Positions 7,813-16,408 of a stretch of DNA of 64,000 nucleotides are shown one piece after another. The notes under the pieces are model-generated. The model saw only the letters and a list, made by a program, of their open reading frames with translations, was not told the origin of the DNA and did no database searches. Source of the stretch: a bacterium (lineage in GTDB: Bacteria > Vulcanimicrobiota > Vulcanimicrobiia > Vulcanimicrobiales > Vulcanimicrobiaceae); NCBI GenBank assembly GCA_021832345.1, contig JAKBKY010000002.1, positions 1-64,000 of the forward strand, written 5' to 3'. The translations under genes were made by a program, and so were the position numbers. The stretch's first letter is position 1; the number at the start of each line of letters is the position of its first letter.

Positions 7813-8216
7813 CATTCAGTTATTGTTGCGGGTCGCAGGTAAATAGGAACTCCAAGCTATTCGTTGCGCCCCCGACGGCCTCGTGATCCTGAAGCTCAGC
7901 CGCTGCCAGGTTGGTAGTGTAGCGCCTTACCGCGTAGGCAAACGATGCTTGTTCCGAACGTGCCGGCAGGGGCCAAGTTTTGACGGAAGAGTAAACTCGT
8001 ATCGGCTATGTGCGACGTTCGATACCCGAGATAGCGAGCCGAACTTCGAGTTCTGGGCTCATCCCGCCGGTCGCGTCTGTTTCGGCTTCAGCACGAGTTT
8101 TGCGCCACCCGACGCACCACCCGACTACTACTACTGACGCGGCACCGCTAAGGCAACTCTTGCCTATTATTGCGAGCAGCGAGGGACGTTAGCCCCACAT
8201 CGGCGTTTCCGCGTCC
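7813..8216. other. Gene-poor stretch with the second copy of the 35-bp repeat
   Basis: Contains the repeat at 7961-7995 (see 4685-4719). Short open frames have no codon or homology signal I trust. A fragment around 7998-8035 (RIGYVRRSIPE) vaguely recalls a resolvase start but goes nowhere. Confidence 0.4.
7961..7995. repeat. 35-bp repeat, copy 2
   Basis: Identical to 4685-4719 except at one position (GGAAGAGTAAA versus GGAAGCGTAAA), in the same orientation. Confidence 0.6.
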
Positions 8217-8876
8217 TTACTTGCCGTGCATGAGCACCAGCGAGATGTTGTCCGCCGACCCGTCGTTGTACGTTCCTTCATACCGCGTGATCACGATTGT
8301 GATGTCGGCGCGCGTTGCATCCTTTGGAACAACGCCTGATTGCGATCGATACAGGAGACCAGTGACATCGTGGCGTTCCTGCGGCGTGACCGGACCGAGT
8401 ATGACGCTTCCAACGCCGTCACCATGCGCATTCAAAAACGTAACGGTCGCTGTCGCGTGGTCGTTCTGGTTCTCCCAGCCTCCCAGCCAGGCTGAGAACG
8501 TGTAGCGGCACACTCCGAGCCGAATCGCGGCAGCCGATTCAAGCAGGGAGATTGACTGCGTCGCGGTCGATCGCGGGGCGTTGCCGCCTTCGAAGTCATT
8601 CTTTCCCCGGTTCGGTGGACCAGGGGAAGTCTCGTTAGGAAAACCGCCGGGAATTCCGTACTGTACCGCCGTGAACTGTCCGGTTGTTCTCCAGTCTGCC
8701 GGCCTGACGATCTGCGTGCTACTTGCGGCACCGGTGTTCGCCTCCGCATTGCCATTACGCACTAGGTTTCGTCCGAACTGGCTCGCGGCAGCCGTGGGTG
8801 CGTAAGCCGCCGCGGTCGTTGCCAATAGCAGCATTACGCCGGCTACGATCGTTCCTAACTTGAGGGAATTCGTCAT
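8217..8876 (-). CDS. Secreted protein with a carbohydrate-binding-like beta-sandwich
   Basis: 219 residues with a perfect AGGAGG before the ATG. The N-terminus is a signal peptide (LGTIVAGVMLLLATTAAAYA). The mature part starts NLVRNGNAEANTG, contains ARSTATQSISL-like strands and ends ADNISLVLM. This pattern, NxGAE near the start and DNIxLxL at the end, is seen in CBM4/9-like and related jelly-roll domains of exported proteins. No catalytic domain is attached. Substrate unknown. Confidence 0.65.
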   Translation of the reverse strand: MTNSLKLGTIVAGVMLLLATTAAAYAPTAAASQFGRNLVRNGNAEANTGAASSTQIVRPADWRTTGQFTAVQYGIPGGFPNETSPGPPNRGKNDFEGGNAPRSTATQSISLLESAAAIRLGVCRYTFSAWLGGWENQNDHATATVTFLNAHGDGVGSVILGPVTPQERHDVTGLLYRSQSGVVPKDATRADITIVITRYEGTYNDGSADNISLVLMHGK

Positions 8877-8981
8877 CGTTCCTCCTACGTTTCTCGTCGA
8901 TGCGTCTTCACGAAAGGGGCAGCGCCAAAGTGCTCCGCTCCCCTGCTGAGTTGACAGTCTAAGCTGTCGAAACCCCCCTTA

Positions 8982-9202
8982 CTTCGCTGCTACCGGCAGC
9001 GTTCGGTTAGGTTATCTCGGTTCGGCGCTACGCGCCGGTGGGTCGGGCTCGACGCGATCTCCGATCGCATCTCCGCCGACCCGAACAGCGTCGTGCTTCG
9101 TTTGTCGCAATCGCCCGACCTCCTGGGTCATCCGCTTGCTCCAAGTTGCGTCCTACGGCTTTATTTCGGCTCGGTTTTGGCCGGAAAGGCCGCTCTGAGC
9201 GT
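8982..9202. repeat. 221-bp dispersed repeat, copy 1
   Basis: About 93-95% identical to 14023-14243, same orientation. It contains short self-complementary parts (GGCGCTACGCGCC; GGCCGGAAAGGCCG). The minus strand can be read as SGLSGQNRAEIKP, then stop, then DATWSKRMTQEVGRLRQTKH, but a stop codon in this copy argues against a conserved protein. Both copies border truncated genes. Confidence 0.8.
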
Positions 9203-9229
9203 CGCAGGCGGTCTTTCGCATCAAGCTGC

Positions 9230-9595
9230 TCATGCCGCTCTCCCGAGCGCGGTTTGCTCTCCGAGCAAGAGCGCACGCTGTGTTGTAAAAGACGCGCCAC
9301 CGCTCGGCCGCAGTATGGTTTGGATCACCCGCTCGGCAACGGCGTTGCCGGTTGGGCGACCGACCGGAGAAAACGTGTGATTGACCTTCCACTCGTCGCA
9401 GAGCTGCTCGCAATCCGCTCCGGTGTACACCGAACCGTGGTCGCTGCGCAGCTCGAAGTCGTCGGGAACGATCGCGGATTCACCAAACGTTACCTGCAAT
9501 GAATCTTCGAGCGGCTTGAGAATCGCCGGCGCGTCCTGCGCCTTGGTTACGCCGATCTCGAAGACTGTGCGGCAGCCATTATCGATAACCGGCCA
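9230..9595 (-). pseudogene. Transposase integrase-core fragment
   Basis: One frame encodes VIDNGCRTVFEIGVTKAQDA, then FELRSDHGSVYTGADCEQLC and GRPTGNAVAERVIQTI. This is an rve/DDE core with the second Asp (SDHGS) and the Glu (NAVAERV). The N-terminal part and first Asp are absent. Its right edge abuts the truncated recombinase and its left edge the 221-bp repeat, so it is a scrap left by rearrangement. Confidence 0.7.
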
Positions 9596-10496
9596 GCCAA
9601 TCGATGTAGCCTTCGTGGTGACCGGGAAGGAGTACCGCCCACTGCTCGCGCGGCAGACATCGAATGCGTTTGCGGCTGTTGCCGTGTTCGTCGATGGTCT
9701 GCTCTCGGCGCGACTTACCGTAGGCGTATGCGCCGGCGTAGACGGGATTGTGCAGGACGTTGTAAATAGCGGTATAGGTTGGCGCGGCCCAGCGAAGGGG
9801 CGCGGATCCGTGAACCTGCAAGGGAAACGATAAGCCTTCGCTGCGAAACCATAGCCACACCCGGCGCGCAGAGCCGAACTCCTGAAAGCGTTCGAAAACG
9901 GCGCGTACGGCAGCCCGGACGGCTTCGTCAGGATGGAACAGGACTTCGCCGTCGGCCTCGCCCCAGACCAAGCCGATCGGCAAGCCGCGACGCAGCTCCC
10001 CGCGGGCGGCTTTGTTGCGAATGCCGCCGTCCAGGCGGGCGCGCAGCACATAGAGCTCTGCTTCGCTCATCGTGCCCTTCAACCCCAGCAAGAGGCGATC
10101 GTTGAACAGCGACGGATGGCAGACGCCGTCCGCATCGCCAATGAGCGTGTTGGTCATCGAGCACAGGTCCAGCAGGCGATACCAATCGGTGTTATTGCGT
10201 GCCAGCCGCGAGACCTCCAGCCCCAGGATGATGCCGACGTGCGCCAGCGCAACCTCGGCAGCCATGCGTGCGAAGCCGGTACGCTGATGCGCTGTCGCAC
10301 CCGACAGGCCGAGGTCCTCGTCGATGACGACGATTCGATCGCTGGCCCAGCCCAACGCCTCGGCTCGCTGCCTCAGTGCGTACTGGCGCGCGGTGGACTC
10401 CCGATTTTGCTCGACCTGCGTGGCCGACGACTGCCGTACGTAGACGATCGCGTTGCGGCTCAGGTGCGAAGACGTGACCTTGGTGATCTCACTCAT
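9579..10496 (-). pseudogene. Large serine recombinase, 3' truncated
   Basis: About 300 residues from ATG 10496. The resolvase domain is clear: NAIVYVRQSSATQVEQNRES with the catalytic Ser, then DEDLGLSGA and GIILGLEVSRLARNNTDWYRLL. The Recombinase domain follows (AIYNVLHNPVYAGAYAYGKS). Reading ends abruptly at HHEGYIDWLAGYR, where relatives continue with a zinc-ribbon and coiled-coil region. A transposase fragment replaces that part. Upstream a frame ending EASSDDE overlaps the start, perhaps the tail of a small companion gene. Catalysis without the C-terminal region is doubtful. Confidence 0.85.
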
Positions 10497-10942
10497 CGTC
10501 ACTGCTCGCTTCCACGATTGTGGCCGCGGCGGCGGCCTTGGCGATGACGAGCGCGAGGCGTCGCGTGAGCGCCTCGCGATGAGCGGGATCGACCGCCTAC
10601 CCTGTCAACCGTCTACCGGGGCCGGGCCAATACGTGTCGCTGCATTTCCTCGGCGCAAACGAGTACGCCGACCCTCACAACGTCGCTAGAAGATAGCTTG
10701 CCCTTGCCTCCGTCCTTTGCGTGGGCAAGAGGAGTTACCAAACTCCCTCAAATGAAATCGTGAAAGGGCGCGCTTGCTTATTGGACGGTGAGCGACATCG
10801 AAGCGAGCGTGAAGGGGCTCGTAGTCGCGGGCGGTACCGTTGTAACGTAGGTTTTTACAAGGAGAATGAGAACCAACTAGCGCCTCTCTACCGAACTACG
10901 CGCAGAGACCGCGACAAACGCTGCTTCAAGCCGAGGTGCATC
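10497..10942. other. Gene-poor stretch between recombinase and DUF5946 gene
   Basis: Minus-strand codons for AHREALTRRLALVIAKAAAA and TIVEASSDDE end on the recombinase start, but no start codon is available, so this is a remnant. The plus-strand frame into the DUF5946 gene from 10721 is basic and unlike protein. No RNA or repeat recognised. Confidence 0.4.
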
Positions 10943-11449
10943 ATGGGGGATAAGGAACTGGGCCCAATCACAACATGCTCCTGCGGAGCAGCATTGCCGC
11001 GAATCGCGAGCGATGTCACGCATCGCTATATTGTCTCCACTCCCGAATGTTGGGCATGCTTCTCGGAAGTTGTCGGTCGCGAATATGGGAATCCGGCGCT
11101 CTTCGGCGCAGTTCATCAGCTCACCGTTGACGCCTACGCTGCGCAACACCCACAAAGCCAACCCGCAAAGTCCTTAGTCGGTCACCTTGTGTCGCTTTAT
11201 ACAACAGTAGAATGCAGTGCCGACCAGAGAGAAGGCCGAGATACGCTCAAGAGATTCGTCGAAAGCAGAAAGTCATTCCCGGAGTTAACGCCGCCTTCTG
11301 ATCTCGGCCCTTTGACTATCGCTGACGTGTTAGCGTCAGATAGTCCTGACCTGCATCGGGAGACTGTCAGACGCTGGGCCCTGCAAGTATGGCGGGCTTG
11401 GCAGAACGAGCACCCCACAATTATCGCGCTCGCAAAGACCGTCCGATGA
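10943..11449 (+). CDS. DUF5946 family protein
   Basis: 168 residues from ATG 10943. Landmarks of the family: CSCGAALP near the start, THRYIVSTPECWACFSEVVG, and FGAVHQLTVDAYAAQHPQSQ with the conserved His residues, then SLVGHLVSLYTTVE. The fold appears helical with possible metal ligands (Cys, His). Biochemical function is not established. Base composition is lower in GC than the core, in keeping with acquired DNA. Confidence 0.7.
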   Translation: MGDKELGPITTCSCGAALPRIASDVTHRYIVSTPECWACFSEVVGREYGNPALFGAVHQLTVDAYAAQHPQSQPAKSLVGHLVSLYTTVECSADQREGRDTLKRFVESRKSFPELTPPSDLGPLTIADVLASDSPDLHRETVRRWALQVWRAWQNEHPTIIALAKTVR

Positions 11450-11470
11450 AATTGTCGAACCCCCAAGCCC

Positions 11471-11499
11471 GTCCTTCGACAGGCTCAGGATGACAAGGA
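11471..11499. repeat. Short dispersed-repeat motif (GTCCTTCGACAGGCTCAGGA)
   Basis: This motif followed by TGACAAGGA is a sequence I have seen scattered in intergenic DNA of unrelated bacteria. It lies 22-50 bp after the DUF5946 stop and may act in 3'-end formation. Only one copy is visible here. Confidence 0.35.
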
Positions 11500-11508
11500 C
11501 AATGTCGC

Positions 11509-11884
11509 TCAAAACATCCCGTTTGCGTTTGGAGAATCTTTTGGAATTGGCTGGGCAACGTCCCAAAGTTCGGCGATGCGGCCATTCTTGATACGGAAAA
11601 GATGCACGGCGGCGAAGCCCGGCTCATCCGGCTGCAACCGTACGTGTCCGTGAACCATTACCAAATCTTGGTCGCTAAGCGTGTGGTGCACTTGGTAAGT
11701 CTTGTTTGGAAACCGTTTTTCGTTCTCTTCCATGCCCGCTTGGAGTGAAGAAGCGTCACCGCCAAAAAAACGGATTGTGGTGGCGGAAATCGGGAGCGAC
11801 GTACTTTTCATAGGCCTCGCGAATTTTGCCGGAGGTTGCAAGTCGCAAGAAAGATACGGCTATCTCCTCGTTGGATTGATTCAT
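11509..11884 (-). pseudogene. SnoaL/NTF2-like family protein, frameshifted
   Basis: ATG 11884 begins NQSNEEIAVSFLRLATSGKI, then REAYEKYVAPDFRHHNPFF. The reading must then change frame in a run of seven T (minus strand, about 11763) to continue GGDASSLQAGMEENEKRFPN, TYQVHHTLSDQDLVMVHGHV and end LWDVAQPIPKDSPNANGMF. This is a classical SnoaL-like cone fold, usually of unknown catalytic role. A homopolymer slip may be a sequencing error. IS3 copy 2 lies only 5 bp upstream of the start codon and removes its promoter. Confidence 0.8.
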
Positions 11885-11940
11885 CGGTTCGGAACTTGTC
11901 AATAGATACGACACCGGCAAGTTTTGTTTTCGTGTGAGTG

Positions 11941-13018
11941 TCAGGCTGCCGCCGCAGTCTCGGGCGGCGGGTTGATCCAAACGCTTGTCGGAGGCGCCTG
12001 AGGCCTGGGTACACCATTCACGAAGCGCTCCGGGTTGCGCGCGTGCGCTGCGGCGAGGACGAGCGCTCGCGCGCCGATGACCTTGTCCGCTTCGCCGTAG
12101 TGGAGCATCGCAGGCGTTAGGAGCGCGATCCCGCTGTGACGGTGCTCCGTATTATACCAGGGGAAAAACGTGCCGCAGAACGCTTCTGCTTCCTCGCGCG
12201 TGTAGAAGCGCTCGGGGAAGCTGGGATGATATTTGAACGTCTTGAAGTGGGCCTCTGAAAACGGGTTGTCATCGCTGACGTACGGTCTGCTGTGCGACGG
12301 TTCTACGCCGAGCGCATCGAGCAGGTCGATCGTCGTCTTGGCCACCATTGGGCCGCCGCGGTCGGCGTGGAGGATCGTGGTCCCCGGTGCGATGCCTTCC
12401 CGCCGCATCACTTCGGAGATAAAGCGGCCAGCCAGCTTGGCGTTCTGCCGATTCGCGAGCATCCAGCCAACCACAAACCTACTGAAGATATCGATCATGA
12501 CGTAGAGATGGAAGTATGAGCCCTTCGCGTGGTGCGGTCGCGAGCAGCTCTGGTTTGGTGTAGGCGGGATGCCGTATCAGATCTCGTCGCTCACGCACTT
12601 CGCTGCTCTCGCGTAGCAAGCGATACATCGTGCTGATCGAGCAGAGATACACGCCCTGGTCCAGGAGTACGGCGTAGGCCTGCGGCGGGGCCTTATCCGC
12701 GAACTCCGCACTGCGTAATATCGCGAGCACCCTTGCTCGTTCAGCCTCGGTTAGCCGCCGATGGCTGCGCCGGCGGGCCGTGCCCGCGATCGGGCTGATG
12801 CTTCCCGCCGGTTCGGCGCCATGCGCCGTGGGATCGGCGGTGCTCGCGGCTGCGCCGCTGCGCTCCGGCGATCCGGAGTTGCGCCAGCGTAGAAGCGACG
12901 AGCGACTTACCCGTAGCGCCTCGCAAACGGTTCGCGTGGGAGTCTGCATACACAATTCATCCGCCACGACGATCAGTTCTCGTCGCTCGCGTCGGTCTCG
13001 GGGCTCACCGGATCCCAT
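11941..13018 (-). pseudogene. IS3 OrfB transposase with internal deletion, copy 2
   Basis: Same as the OrfB of copy 1, including the loss of the WSWDIT-type segment and the frame break at about 12523-12529. The remaining LHADRGG Asp and FSEAHFKT Glu are intact. Since both copies have different target duplications but one shared lesion, the deletion predates at least one transposition event. Confidence 0.85.
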
Positions 13019-13422
13019 CCCAGGAGCCCCGCTGCTTTTTTTTGCAACTCGCGAATCAGTTCAGCGCGCTCCAGACGTCGACGCAACTTGCGTATCTCGC
13101 GCTCCAGCTCAGCAATCCGCGCTACGGCCGTCTTGGCATCACGGGCCTTCTGCGTGCGTTCACGCCGCGCGGCCGTGTCGTATTCTCCGCGATCGCGCTC
13201 GCGCCGCCAATTGGCCAGCAGCGACGAGTATATCCCCTCGCGCCGCAAGAGCGCTCCCTGTTCGCCTGACGCGCACGCGTCGGCTTCACGCACGATTCGC
13301 GCCTTCTCGTCGATGCTGAAATGTCGCCGGCTGCGCTTCGCGGACACCCGCGGATCGGCTACGCCTGGATTTGAGCGAATATCGCCCGCGATCTCGGCTT
13401 TGTGCGCTGGAAGTTGTTCCAC
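12973..13422 (-). CDS. IS3 OrfA transposase helix-turn-helix subunit, copy 2
   Basis: 149 residues, differing from copy 1 by a few substitutions near the N-terminus (EQLPAHKAEIAGDIRSNPG versus EQLPEHKAEIAGDIRSHPG). The helix-turn-helix, coiled coil and the A8G slippery run (13036-13043 on the minus strand) are intact. Confidence 0.88.
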   Translation of the reverse strand: MEQLPAHKAEIAGDIRSNPGVADPRVSAKRSRRHFSIDEKARIVREADACASGEQGALLRREGIYSSLLANWRRERDRGEYDTAARRERTQKARDAKTAVARIAELEREIRKLRRRLERAELIRELQKKAAGLLGWDPVSPETDASDEN

Positions 13423-13507
13423 TGATATGCTATTCTTGTCCCCGCCCCGTGCTCATTTGTTTTGGAAGGTTGCCGGTACCATCTCATATTGACACACAGG
13501 GGTTCGA

Positions 13508-14008
13508 CTATTTAAGCTGCGCCCATACACTTCCTGTATCCAGATACTGTCTCATGAAGTCTATTTTCCCATCTGGATTGATATGGTAAGTGAAGCATTG
13601 GGCAACTCTGTACTTCTGACCTAAGAAACTATTTGGGTCTTTCGGCCAAGGCCATTTTTGTTCGTTACCGAACTTAATCACCTCCTCGCTGATTGTACCG
13701 ATATTCCAGTACTCAAAAACCCCCCAATTCTTGGTGGCGACGTTGCTTATAACGATAGGTTCTTTCTTATCTGCTGACCCCGCCTTGAGCCACGACACAA
13801 CTTGGTCTTTACCTTTGATTGCTTTATTGTAGGGCATCATTCCCCATTCGATATCGTCTGTGATTTGCGCCTCGGCGGTGGTAATGTCTCCTGATACAAT
13901 CGCCCAAATAAAGGTCGAAAAAACTGTCGCTCTTGACCCTGGCTTTAACGCTTCAGTACTAAGATCAATCGATTTAACGGTTTCGGAATTAAGGTCACCT
14001 GCGTTCAT
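13508..14008 (-). CDS. NTF2/SnoaL-like protein with low-GC codon use
   Basis: 166 residues. TVFSTFIWAIVSGDITTAEA, then DDIEWGMMPYNKAIKGKDQV and VAQCFTYHINPDGKIDFMRQ fit the NTF2-like fold of ketosteroid-isomerase/SnoaL type proteins. Codon use is far poorer in GC than nearly all neighbours, a sign of transfer. The stop lies 6 bp from IS3 copy 2, and another NTF2-like gene lies beyond the IS in the same direction. Substrate unknown. Confidence 0.7.
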   Translation of the reverse strand: MNAGDLNSETVKSIDLSTEALKPGSRATVFSTFIWAIVSGDITTAEAQITDDIEWGMMPYNKAIKGKDQVVSWLKAGSADKKEPIVISNVATKNWGVFEYWNIGTISEEVIKFGNEQKWPWPKDPNSFLGQKYRVAQCFTYHINPDGKIDFMRQYLDTGSVWAQLK

Positions 14009-14022
14009 ATTGCTGCCCCTTG

Positions 14023-14243
14023 CTTCGCTGCTACCGGCAGCGTTCGGTTAGGTTATCTCGGTTCGGCGCTACGCGCCGGTGGGTCGGGCTCGACGCGATC
14101 TCCGATCGCATCTCTGCCGACCCGAACAGCATCGTGCTTCGTTTGTCGCAATCGCCCGACCTTCTGGGTCATCCGCTTGCTCCAAGTCGCGTCCTGCGGC
14201 TTTATTCCAGTTCGCTTTTGGCCGGAAAGGCCGCTCTGACCGT
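14023..14243. repeat. 221-bp dispersed repeat, copy 2
   Basis: Second copy of 8982-9202. It begins 15 bp upstream of the low-GC NTF2-like gene and ends in the tail of a truncated coding fragment. Here the minus-strand frame lacks the internal stop, so the repeat can be read through to AEPR and a stop at 14053. Confidence 0.8.
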
Positions 14244-14492
14244 GCGCGTCGAAGGCGACGAGCCGGGCGGCTCCGTACGCCGTCACGCGGATGCCGCTCA
14301 GTGCGTGATTGCTCCCGTTGCGAATGCGGAGCCGCCAGTGCTTGGCCTGCGCCTCATCAAAGTTCACGAAGGCATCGTGGGTCGTCGCCGTCCGTGCGAC
14401 CGTACCCGAGGCCATCGACTCCCACGTTTGCTCATGCTCGCTGCTCTGGAGCGTCACCCTCTGGGGATGAAGCGTGACACGGGCGTTGGGCG
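14243..14492 (-). pseudogene. C-terminal fragment of a beta-sandwich protein
   Basis: One frame reads LGVTPNARVTLHPQRVTLQS, then AQAKHWRLRIRNGSNHALSG and IRVTAYGAARLVAFDA. This is protein-like and recalls the final discoidin-like strand set of DUF3999-type envelope proteins. It has no start of its own: upstream it would have to come from inside the nuclease-fusion gene in another frame. Downstream it reads into the 221-bp repeat. Treated as a leftover 3' end. Confidence 0.4.
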
Positions 14493-16325
14493 TTACACCG
14501 AGTGGAACGAATCGCCGTCGAAGACCACCAATGCATCGCCTGCGATTACGGCGGCGGATTCGATGGGGTTGGTGAGCCAGGCGATCGCGAGCATGACGTC
14601 GTCGCGCGTACAGGCTTGTTTGGAGCCGGCGGCATGCAGCACTGCGTCGACGAGAAGCATTGCGGCATCGACTGTGAGATGCGGGGCGTTGGCTGCGCCG
14701 CCTTGTTGTGCGGCGGTGCGTTGTGCATTCCAGCCTTCGCGTTGGAGGATGGCGGCGATCGTGGTGACGCGCTTGGCTTGGCCGTGCCGGCGTTGCCAGA
14801 GCAGATCGCCGAGGACATCGCTTGCGTATCCCGGCACGAGAATGAGGGCACGCAATTCCACCGGTGTTGCGGCGATGCCGAGCAACGCAATGAGATCCGA
14901 TGTGGTGAGCGCCGTGACCTTGTGCGTTTGCAATTCGCTGAGCAGCTCGGATTCGTCGGAGAATGCTGGTCCGACGATCACGCCGTAATCCGCTTGGAGC
15001 TCTGCGACCTCTTTTGCCACCTCGGCGCAATCGGGTTGCGTGACGATCGTTTTCGCACTCTTGCACTCGATGGCGACGCGATAGCCGAGCGGCCCGAGGA
15101 TCGCATCGGCGATGCCGTCGGCCTGACCGTGCCCACCGAGATGCGTGGTGAGAAATCCCAGTTGCGCGAACGCATCGCAGACGGCGATTTCGAAGGCGGC
15201 CGGATCGTCGCCGGTTGCCGTTGTGGTGAGGCGCTCGCAGAGTGCTTGCGTTCGTGCATCGTCGGGAGTTGCAGCTTGCGGCGTGAGAACCGGCCAATCG
15301 TCGGCGGGTTCGTTGATGCGAAAATTGCGTTGCTCGTCTTGGACGATCGGTGATTTGCGACCGCGACCGATGGCACGCGCGATATATTCGATGAGCGCGC
15401 TATAGACGTACTTACGTAACGTCGTCTTGGGGATGAGGCCACGTTCGATCGCTTCGGCGCAGAGCGTTTGCGCATCGCGCGCAACGCCGTCGCTGAGAAT
15501 GTCGATCGCGGCGTTAATAATACGCCCGCGCGGTTCGGGCGTGTGCCCCGGTGAAACGGCCATCGCCGGTAGCGGCATCGTTTGCGCGCCGATCTCGGCA
15601 ATTTGACGCGCGAAGCGATCGCCGTGGGATTTCAGGCGATTGGGGAACTCCGCCGCGGTGCACGCCACGGCCCCGATTGTCGCGAGTTCATCCCAGGTGA
15701 TCGGCGTACACATCGGCAGCGATGGTGCGCCGCGCAGGCTATAGGGAAGCGCGCTATAGCGGCCGCGGGCGTTGCTCGATACGTGGATGTGCACGCGATT
15801 GGGATCGTGCGTGTTGGGCTGGTTGCTCAGCAGCGCCGGATGCGCGGCGACGACTGGATTGACGACACCATGCAACCATGCGCGCACGGCGACGGCGTGC
15901 GGCGCATCGCTCAGCGGAATCCAGAGTGCGATGCCGCCGAGGCCGTCGGCGAGTGGAATTGCCGCGATACTCTCGCGCGTGAGGGCCGCGCGCAGCAGCG
16001 TTGCGGCTTCGCGGACGAGGTGCCAGGGTGTTTGCCGCGCTTCGATGAGAATTCGCCCGAAGCGGAGGCGATCTTCATCGGTGACGAGGCCCGCCCATGA
16101 GTAAAATTCAACGGCGTAGTAGCGATGCACGCACCACAGCAGCTTCGACGCACTCAGGGGAATCTCGGTGACGGCGAAATGCGGTTGGCCGTGAAAGCCG
16201 GGCGGAAAATTCGCGTAGACGATGGGTTCGTCGGCGAAGTGTGCGGCGATCAGGGGTGCCGCGTGGTCATAGTGTGCGAGGAGATGCGGGACGAGAGCCG
16301 CATCGTCAAACTTGCGCGCTTCCAT
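14493..16325 (-). CDS. Fusion: inactive LigD-polymerase-like domain, HTH and Mrr-type nuclease
   Basis: 610 residues. Residues 10-240 follow the LigD polymerase (primase-polymerase) fold: LLAHYDHAAPLIAAHFADEP, YAVEFYSW, SSNARGRYSALPYSLRG, CTPITWDEL. The metal ligands are gone. The DxD site reads FGRILIE, the SGxGxH motif reads DGLGGIA and the third Asp reads His181. Residues 265-345 resemble a HARE-type winged helix (LCAEAIERGLIPKTTLRKYV). Residues 375-480 form a PD-(D/E)xK nuclease domain: D403 (QADG), E420 and K422 (VAIECKS). The rest is unassigned. Likely role: nucleic-acid sensing and cleavage in defence, an inference. A TnpB remnant lies upstream. Confidence 0.75.
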   Translation of the reverse strand: MEARKFDDAALVPHLLAHYDHAAPLIAAHFADEPIVYANFPPGFHGQPHFAVTEIPLSASKLLWCVHRYYAVEFYSWAGLVTDEDRLRFGRILIEARQTPWHLVREAATLLRAALTRESIAAIPLADGLGGIALWIPLSDAPHAVAVRAWLHGVVNPVVAAHPALLSNQPNTHDPNRVHIHVSSNARGRYSALPYSLRGAPSLPMCTPITWDELATIGAVACTAAEFPNRLKSHGDRFARQIAEIGAQTMPLPAMAVSPGHTPEPRGRIINAAIDILSDGVARDAQTLCAEAIERGLIPKTTLRKYVYSALIEYIARAIGRGRKSPIVQDEQRNFRINEPADDWPVLTPQAATPDDARTQALCERLTTTATGDDPAAFEIAVCDAFAQLGFLTTHLGGHGQADGIADAILGPLGYRVAIECKSAKTIVTQPDCAEVAKEVAELQADYGVIVGPAFSDESELLSELQTHKVTALTTSDLIALLGIAATPVELRALILVPGYASDVLGDLLWQRRHGQAKRVTTIAAILQREGWNAQRTAAQQGGAANAPHLTVDAAMLLVDAVLHAAGSKQACTRDDVMLAIAWLTNPIESAAVIAGDALVVFDGDSFHSV

Positions 16326-16408
16326 GCGCGGTTAGTCGACGGCGAATCGCCCCAGCCCTGCCTTCGCAAACCGCAGGCTCGGCCGCGTACCGCAATGGAG
16401 CACTTGAA

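Larger units (their letters stand above)
11890..13501 (-). mobile_element. IS3-family insertion sequence, copy 2 (1,612 bp)
   Basis: Same ends as copy 1 and the same length. The flanking direct repeat is GTT (11887-11889 and 13502-13504), different from the CAC of copy 1, so it arose by its own insertion. It lies between two NTF2-like genes transcribed leftward (13508-14008 and 11509-11884), so it probably split an operon. Confidence 0.93.

Noticed and set aside
7977-8137. Resolvase N-terminus (RIGYVRRSIPE)
   Set aside because: Similarity ends after about 11 residues and the frame becomes Thr/His/Pro-rich noise.
14053-15297. A 414-codon minus-strand frame inside the nuclease-fusion gene
   Set aside because: Most of it is Arg/His-rich shadow coding of 14493-16325. 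Only the part at 14243-14492 looks protein-like and is listed separately.
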